Source: JANYJJ01 sp031386065 (lineage in GTDB: Bacteria > Pseudomonadota > Gammaproteobacteria > Burkholderiales > Burkholderiaceae_C). From it: a DNA stretch of 9,503 nt. The stretch covers positions 1-9,503 of the forward strand of contig JANNBZ010000016.1 of assembly GCA_031386065.1 (NCBI GenBank). Direction: 5' to 3'. Made by a program: the position numbers and the translations under genes. This document shows, piece after piece, positions 5,795-9,503 of this stretch (positions within the stretch are counted from its first letter, which is position 1; each line of letters starts with the position of its first letter). The notes below the pieces were generated by a model. The model searched no databases and was not told the origin of the DNA. It worked only from the letters and a program-made list of their open reading frames with translations.

Positions 5795-6979
5795 ATGAAC
5801 GAGGCACTCAAAACCGCCGCCGATACCGTGCTCGGCTACACCACCGGGCGCGCTGGCGGTGCGCCAGGCGTGGTCGCGATGGTTACCAATCGCCAGGGCA
5901 ATATCTACGAAGGCTGCGCCGGCGTGCGCGAACTCGGCAAGCCGCAGCCCATGACGCCCGACTCGGTGATGGCGATCTTCTCGACCACGAAGGCGATCAC
6001 CGGTGTGGCGATCATGCAGCTGGTCGAAGAAGGCCTCATTCGCCTTGACGACGCCGCGAAAAAGTACGCACCCGAGATCGCCGAGATTCAGGTGCTCGAC
6101 GGTTTCGACAGCGCCGGCCAGCCGCGCACGCGTGCGCCCAAGCGCGACATCACGGTGGCCGACCTGATGTTGCACACGGCCGGATTCGGCTACGAATTCT
6201 TCAGTCAGGAAGACCTCAAGTACCGCACCGCAAAGGGCATTCCCACTGTGGTGTCGAGCACATTCGCTTCGGTCCGTACCGTGCTGCTGTTCGACCCGGG
6301 CGAGCGCTGGAACTACGGCTGCAACATCGACTGGCTCGGCCGCATCGTCGAGCAGCAGCGAGGCAAGCGGTTGGGCGAGGTGTTCAAAGAGCGAATCTTT
6401 GCACCGCTGGGCATGAGCGACATCGCGTTCACGTTGAGCGAGTCGATGCAGGCCCGTCGCGCAACGCTTCACGACCGCGCGCAGGACGGCAAGCTGACCC
6501 CGCTTCCCGACCTGGTGCTGCCGCAACCGCCTGAGATGGACATGGGAGGCCACGGGCTGTACGCCAGCGTGGGCGAATACACCAAGTTCATCCGCATGTT
6601 CCTCAACGACGGCGCCGGCCCGAACGGCCGCGTGCTCAAGGCCGAGACGGTCGAGGCGATGTGCCGCAATGGCCTGCCCGCAGGCATGCACAGCGGCGGC
6701 TGGAAGACGTCGATCCCGTCGCTGTCGAACGACGGTGAGTTCGACCCGGGCGTCACCAAGACGTGGGGCTACACGTTTCAGCGCAACGAAGAAGCCGCAG
6801 CCACCGGGCGACCGGCAGGCTCATTGAGCTGGGCTGGCCTTGGCAACCTGTTCTATTGGATCGACCGCAAGAACGGCATTGGCGGCTTCTGGGGTTCGCA
6901 GATCCTGCCGTTCCAGGACGCGGTTTCCTATCCTGGATTCGTCGACTTCGAAGCCGCCGTTTACCGCCACGCGTTGTAG
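5795..6979 (+). CDS. Serine hydrolase, class C beta-lactamase fold (EstB-like esterase family)
   Basis: Predicted cytoplasmic serine hydrolase of 394 residues, the usual size for EstB-like esterases and related transesterases of the beta-lactamase superfamily. The nucleophile motif is STTK at 63-66 (S63, K66). The second motif is in RWNYGCNIDWLG, with Y174 as the probable general base. DLMLHTAGFGYEF at 123-135 is the conserved segment usually seen as LLTHTSGL. A late W-x-G element (SLSWAGLGNLFYWIDRKNG, W346) stands where the KTG box of beta-lactamases would be, as in EstB. No signal peptide is present, which argues against a role as a periplasmic antibiotic-degrading enzyme and for an ester or lactone substrate. 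The start is supported by a good ribosome binding site. It is probably co-transcribed with or controlled by the OhrR-like gene 64 bp upstream, and a strong hairpin follows its stop. Confidence 0.92.
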   Translation: MNEALKTAADTVLGYTTGRAGGAPGVVAMVTNRQGNIYEGCAGVRELGKPQPMTPDSVMAIFSTTKAITGVAIMQLVEEGLIRLDDAAKKYAPEIAEIQVLDGFDSAGQPRTRAPKRDITVADLMLHTAGFGYEFFSQEDLKYRTAKGIPTVVSSTFASVRTVLLFDPGERWNYGCNIDWLGRIVEQQRGKRLGEVFKERIFAPLGMSDIAFTLSESMQARRATLHDRAQDGKLTPLPDLVLPQPPEMDMGGHGLYASVGEYTKFIRMFLNDGAGPNGRVLKAETVEAMCRNGLPAGMHSGGWKTSIPSLSNDGEFDPGVTKTWGYTFQRNEEAAATGRPAGSLSWAGLGNLFYWIDRKNGIGGFWGSQILPFQDAVSYPGFVDFEAAVYRHAL

Positions 6980-6984
6980 GTCGA

Positions 6985-7008
6985 AGGTGGCGGCGGGTGC
7001 CGCCATCT
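6985..7008 (+). terminator. Candidate terminator hairpin after the serine hydrolase
   Basis: A 10-bp stem begins 6 nt after the TAG stop: AGGTGGCGGC pairs with GCCGCCATCT around a GGGT loop, with nine Watson-Crick pairs and one G-U. No T-run follows, so it would be a non-canonical intrinsic terminator or an RNA-stabilising hairpin. Its position directly after the gene supports a 3'-end role. Confidence 0.5.
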
Positions 7009-7200
7009 CGCCGTCGAGGGGTCGAGTGCCGCCTTGAACAACGGTTCGCCGCAGGCCCGCTTTCGATCTCGTGGCCGGCGAGGCCTGTGCCGATGGCGCC
7101 GGCCGAGGTATGGCTGTGAGTCAGGAGAGGTGTCAGGTCGGCCCTAGGCTGACTGCAAGTAAATCATTGGATGGCGCTGCTTGGCAGACTTCCAATGGTT

Positions 7201-7632
7201 TCACGCGGCTACCGCAAACATATTCTGGCTGAGCATGCGTCTTGCCGCTCGTAAGCTGGCGGGCCTCGCAGACCTCGATAAGTACCTGTCGCCAAAGGCT
7301 TTTCCCGATGCTTGTCCGCGGCGACTGGCCACCTTATGGATGACTTTTGAGCAATTTCGGCAAGCCGCGCCATCAATTGCCATCACAAAGCGATGCATCC
7401 TCCTGCGTGCTCCACCGACCTGTCGCTCGACCAATGTGCGGGCGACGTGCCGCTCGAGTTCAACATCCCCGTCAGCGAGGGCGTCGAGCGGGGTCCGGCC
7501 ACAACGTGACCCCTGCAGCTCGGCTAAGAACTGCGGTTTGCTTCCGCCGGGTAGGTCGCCCTGGACTCGCATCACCGACTACAGTTGCCAGCGTTCATAC
7601 CGCTTGTCCAAGTAGAGGCCCGGAAGACAGAC
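7201..7632 (-). pseudogene. Possible decayed small gene, weakly like an Xre/MbcA/ParS toxin-binding domain
   Basis: Directly after the acetyltransferase stop, in the same frame, the minus strand reads 17 codons ending YLDKRYERWQL. A TAG follows at 7579-7581, then VMRVQGDLPGGSKPQFL. Further on comes GRTPLDALADGDVE and HVARTLVERQ. The segment GRTPLDALxDGDVE followed by an alpha-helical A-rich stretch resembles the end of antitoxin toxin-binding domains (DUF2384-like). It could equally be a chance or ankyrin-like string. The rest of the frame, to a stop at 7201, looks random, with mixed third positions. No RES or other toxin partner is nearby. The piece from the GTG at 7575 could also be a real 124-residue hypothetical gene. 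Recognition is weak and from memory only. Confidence 0.2.
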
Positions 7633-8109
7633 CTACCCATCATCGTCAAATCGATCAATCAGGTAGCTATAGCCATGCTTGCGGAAACCCAGACGCTCGT
7701 AGAACTGATGTGCATGGTTGCGGTTGAGATGGCTGGAGAGGACCAGCTTGTAGCAATCGCGAATCGCGCATCTCTGCATGGCGAAGCGCATCATCTGTTT
7801 GCCGATCCCGGTGCCCCAAAGCTCGGGCGCAACCACAACGTCCTCGACGATGCAGGCGTCGCGAGCGCCGTGCGAGATGCCGCCGACAAAGATCAGCGCG
7901 AAGGTTCCCACGATCACCTGCCCGTACTCGGCAACATAGATGCTGTGCCCGGGATTCGACGTCAGATCGAGCAAGCGCTTGCAGGCCTGCTCAATGGGCA
8001 TCTCCGGCTCGGGCTCGATGTCGAGCAGCTTGTACAGCGCCAGCAACTGAGCGACATCGGCCAGCCCGGCGCGGCGGATTTCGAGGGGTCTGCCCGAGTT
8101 GATCTGCAT
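7633..8109 (-). CDS. GNAT family N-acetyltransferase
   Basis: Acetyl-CoA-dependent transferase of 158 residues, a single GNAT domain of usual size. It opens LEIRRAGLADVAQLLALYKL, typical of strand 1 and helix 1. The acetyl-CoA motif A is IVEDVVVAPELWGTGIGKQMM at 88-107 (pyrophosphate loop G99-T-G101-I-G103). Motif B is NRNHAHQFYERLGFRKHGYS at 129-148, with Y137 in the usual place of the general acid. The substrate is unknown; this compact type includes amino-acid, antibiotic-like and small-amine acetyltransferases. The ATG at 8109 lies 22 nt after the amidohydrolase stop on the same strand, so co-transcription is likely, though only a weak purine stretch precedes it. Its base composition looks less GC-rich than the other genes, which hints at a separate origin. 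Confidence 0.92.
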   Translation of the reverse strand: MQINSGRPLEIRRAGLADVAQLLALYKLLDIEPEPEMPIEQACKRLLDLTSNPGHSIYVAEYGQVIVGTFALIFVGGISHGARDACIVEDVVVAPELWGTGIGKQMMRFAMQRCAIRDCYKLVLSSHLNRNHAHQFYERLGFRKHGYSYLIDRFDDDG

Positions 8110-8131
8110 GAGGCCGGTCCCGCCCAGCGAA

Positions 8132-8986
8132 CTAGATGTCGAGCTTCAGCACGCGCTTCGCATTGCCAAACATGACATCGTCGATCACGCCTTCATCGAA
8201 GCCCAGCATGCGGTAGTCGTTGATCGACTGAGCCATGGGCCGGAACGGGTAAGAACTGCCGAACAAGATCTGTTGGCGCAGGCAGCCGTTGGCCGCTTCG
8301 ACATACAGCTTGCCGCCCGGCGCGAAGACGTACATGTCGGGCACGATGAAGACGTTGGTCCAACGGAAGGCGACGCCAATGATCTCGTCCACAAACGGAT
8401 AAAAGCCGTGGTAGCAGACGATGGCCAGGTTCGGGAAAGCGCGTGCCACATGGCCCACCGCTGCCGGGCGCACCATGTCCAAACTGGGCGCGGTTGGCCC
8501 GGACATGATGGTCACGGGCACGCCAAGCTGGTCGCAGGCGTCGTAGATCGGGAACAGCAGCGCGTCGTCGGCGGGGCGCGGCGGGCTGCCGAAGCCGGGT
8601 TCGACATTGATGGCCTTCAAGCCCAGCACTTTGATCGCGCGCTCGACCTCCAGCACAGCCGCCTTGACGCCCACGCGGTGCGGGTCGATGGAGCCCACGC
8701 CCACCAGTTCTTTCTGGCCGTTCACGATGGCATGAATCTCGTCGTTCGAGTGTTTGATGCCCGGCGTGTCGCGCCCGACGATGACCGACGCGGTGATGCG
8801 CGTGTCTTTGATTTCGCGCACAAACGAATGGCGGTCTTTGGACTGCGTGAAGTGCTCGACGTTCTTCGAGCCGACGCGCCCGTTGAGCCACTTGACGACC
8901 TCGAACTCGGGTGTGCCGGGCGTCTTGCCGTAGAAGTCATGCAGGTAGGAAGGGCGGCTGCGCATGTCTATCACTTTTTTGCTCAT
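8132..8986 (-). CDS. Amidohydrolase-like TIM-barrel protein (Amidohydrolase_2 family) with degenerate metal site
   Basis: Protein of 284 residues with the overall pattern of the Amidohydrolase_2/ACMSD-type barrel (hydrolases and decarboxylases of carboxylated ring compounds). Recognisable pieces: VIDMRSRPS at 5-13, where the family has IDxHxH; GVGSIDPHR at 96-104; AINVEPGFGSPPRPADDALLF at 125-145; GVPVTIMSGPT at 155-165, where the family has a strand-5 histidine; IVCYHGFYPFVDEII at 189-203, with H193 on strand 6; and QILFGSSYPFRPM at 239-251, where the family has GTDYP. HxH is thus R9-S-R11, the strand-5 histidine is M161 and the strand-8 aspartate is S245. Classical metal catalysis looks impossible. 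A GGAG lies 8 nt before the ATG. It sits 32 nt after an ABC ATPase gene and 22 nt before the GNAT gene. It may be a metal-independent lyase or a ligand-binding protein. Confidence 0.85.
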   Translation of the reverse strand: MSKKVIDMRSRPSYLHDFYGKTPGTPEFEVVKWLNGRVGSKNVEHFTQSKDRHSFVREIKDTRITASVIVGRDTPGIKHSNDEIHAIVNGQKELVGVGSIDPHRVGVKAAVLEVERAIKVLGLKAINVEPGFGSPPRPADDALLFPIYDACDQLGVPVTIMSGPTAPSLDMVRPAAVGHVARAFPNLAIVCYHGFYPFVDEIIGVAFRWTNVFIVPDMYVFAPGGKLYVEAANGCLRQQILFGSSYPFRPMAQSINDYRMLGFDEGVIDDVMFGNAKRVLKLDI

Positions 8987-9018
8987 ATCGTTTTCTCCGT
9001 GTGGAATTTGTTCTGTAT

Positions 9019-9503
9019 TCAGGGCGTCGGCAGCTTGCTGGCGTCTGCGCTGGCGGCAGCGCTGGTGGCGCCATCACTGCTGCCGCGTTTTGAGTAGGCT
9101 TCAACGAAATCGGCGGCGGCGCGGCTGCCGCCGCTGAAAGACTTCATGGCCTCTTCGTGCAACAGCGAAAGCGCCTGCATCTTGATCTGGTTGGCGTGAT
9201 CGTTGTCGAAGGTGTTGGCCAGCCGGCGCGGCCGCGGGATGTTGACTTCCAGCGTGGCCCGAACCTTGGTCGGCGTGTTGGTCATGACGATCAGCCGGTC
9301 GGCCAGAAAGATCGCTTCATCGATGTCGGTGGTGACGAAGAAGTTGGTGCGGTGCGACTCTTCGAACAGCCCCGCGTAGTACTCCCACATCAATTCTTTG
9401 GACATCGCATCGAGGCCACGAAACGGCTCGTCGAGGATCATCACGTCCGGGTTGTTGATCATCGCGCGGGCCAACTCGGCGCGGCGCTGCATGCCGCCCG
9501 ACA
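9019..9503 (-). CDS. ABC transporter ATP-binding protein, NitT/TauT type (C-terminal part, enters from right edge)
   Basis: The C-terminal 160 or so residues of an importer ATPase. The visible part begins inside the signature motif (SGGMQRR, with SGG encoded at 9493-9501). The Walker B segment DVMILDEPF with its catalytic glutamate follows, then the D-loop GLDAM. The switch (H-loop) region reads FFVTTDIDEAIFLADRLIVM, where most ABC ATPases have VTHD; the threonine is codon ACC at 9328-9330. The downstream VNIPRPRR element is typical of the NitT/TauT/SsuB branch. The protein ends in about 22 residues of Ser/Ala-rich low complexity. Walker A is outside the window. It is first in view of a leftward cluster with the amidohydrolase-like and GNAT genes. 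It is a different protein from the ATPase at the left edge, and its permease and receptor should lie to the right. Confidence 0.93.
   Translation of the reverse strand, partial: SGGMQRRAELARAMINNPDVMILDEPFRGLDAMSKELMWEYYAGLFEESHRTNFFVTTDIDEAIFLADRLIVMTNTPTKVRATLEVNIPRPRRLANTFDNDHANQIKMQALSLLHEEAMKSFSGGSRAAADFVEAYSKRGSSDGATSAAASADASKLPTP

Larger units (their letters stand above)
6980..7632. other. Gene-poor interval between convergent genes
   Basis: About 650 bp with no gene I can support. It holds the hairpin at 6985-7008 and a second imperfect inverted repeat at 7137-7153 (GTCGGCC-CTA-GGCTGAC, one G-U pair). From about 7140 the DNA is visibly less GC-rich than the rest of the window. Open frames on both strands (7181-7615 plus, 7201-7575 minus) lack the strong codon bias of their neighbours. 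The minus-strand one is described separately as a possible gene remnant. Confidence 0.6.

Noticed and set aside
5795..6979. Reading the serine hydrolase as an antibiotic-resistance beta-lactamase
   Set aside because: It has no signal peptide and no KTG box. The late W-x-G element and overall pattern fit EstB-like esterases better.
7181..7615. Plus-strand open frame of 144 codons in the gene-poor gap
   Set aside because: No recognisable domain, a serine/arginine-rich random second half and no ribosome binding site. Not enough to call a gene.
8099..9097. Plus-strand open frame of 332 codons opposite the amidohydrolase
   Set aside because: Composition is His/Arg/Val-rich with no motif. The minus strand carries the family signatures and a ribosome binding site.

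Overview
The window is dense, GC-rich bacterial DNA (roughly two-thirds G+C by eye) with genes on both strands, short intergenic gaps and heavy use of GCG, CTG, GCC and CGC codons. Gene content and protein style (NitT/TauT-type ABC transporters, a YgfF-like SDR, RlpA, a zeta-type GST, an OhrR-type MarR regulator) suggest a betaproteobacterium, most likely Burkholderiales. That assignment is inference; the window holds no rRNA or other taxonomic marker.

Layout. (1) 1-1223, minus: the start of an ABC transporter operon, with a periplasmic NitT/TauT-type binding protein followed by an overlapping ATPase that runs off the left edge. (2) 1330-2748, plus: an SDR oxidoreductase and, 15 nt behind it, a hemolysin III/TrhA-type membrane protein. 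(3) 2768-4483, minus: a zeta-type glutathione transferase followed by the septal lipoprotein RlpA. (4) 4530-6979, plus: a TetR regulator divergent from the GST, then a two-cysteine OhrR-type MarR regulator, then a cytoplasmic class-C beta-lactamase-fold serine hydrolase with a strong hairpin just after its stop. (5) 6980-7632: about 650 bases without a confident gene, lower in GC, possibly holding a decayed small gene. (6) 7633-9503, minus: a second ABC ATPase entering from the right, an amidohydrolase-like protein and a GNAT acetyltransferase, with gaps of 32 and 22 nt and so probably one transcript.

How the genes may work together. The left ABC operon is an import system for an unknown small organic or sulfonate/nitrogen-type solute. 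The right cluster couples a similar ATPase to a metabolic enzyme-like protein, as expected for uptake plus processing of one compound. The two regulators sit beside plausible targets: TetR beside the GST, and OhrR-like beside the serine hydrolase.

The most unusual points are these. The amidohydrolase-like protein keeps its family fold signature but has lost four of the five usual metal ligands. The neighbouring ABC ATPase has threonine in place of the switch histidine. A peroxide-sensor-type regulator precedes a serine hydrolase with no ohr gene in view, behind a tandem 15/16-bp repeat that could be its operator. No mobile element, CRISPR array, tRNA or rRNA was seen.
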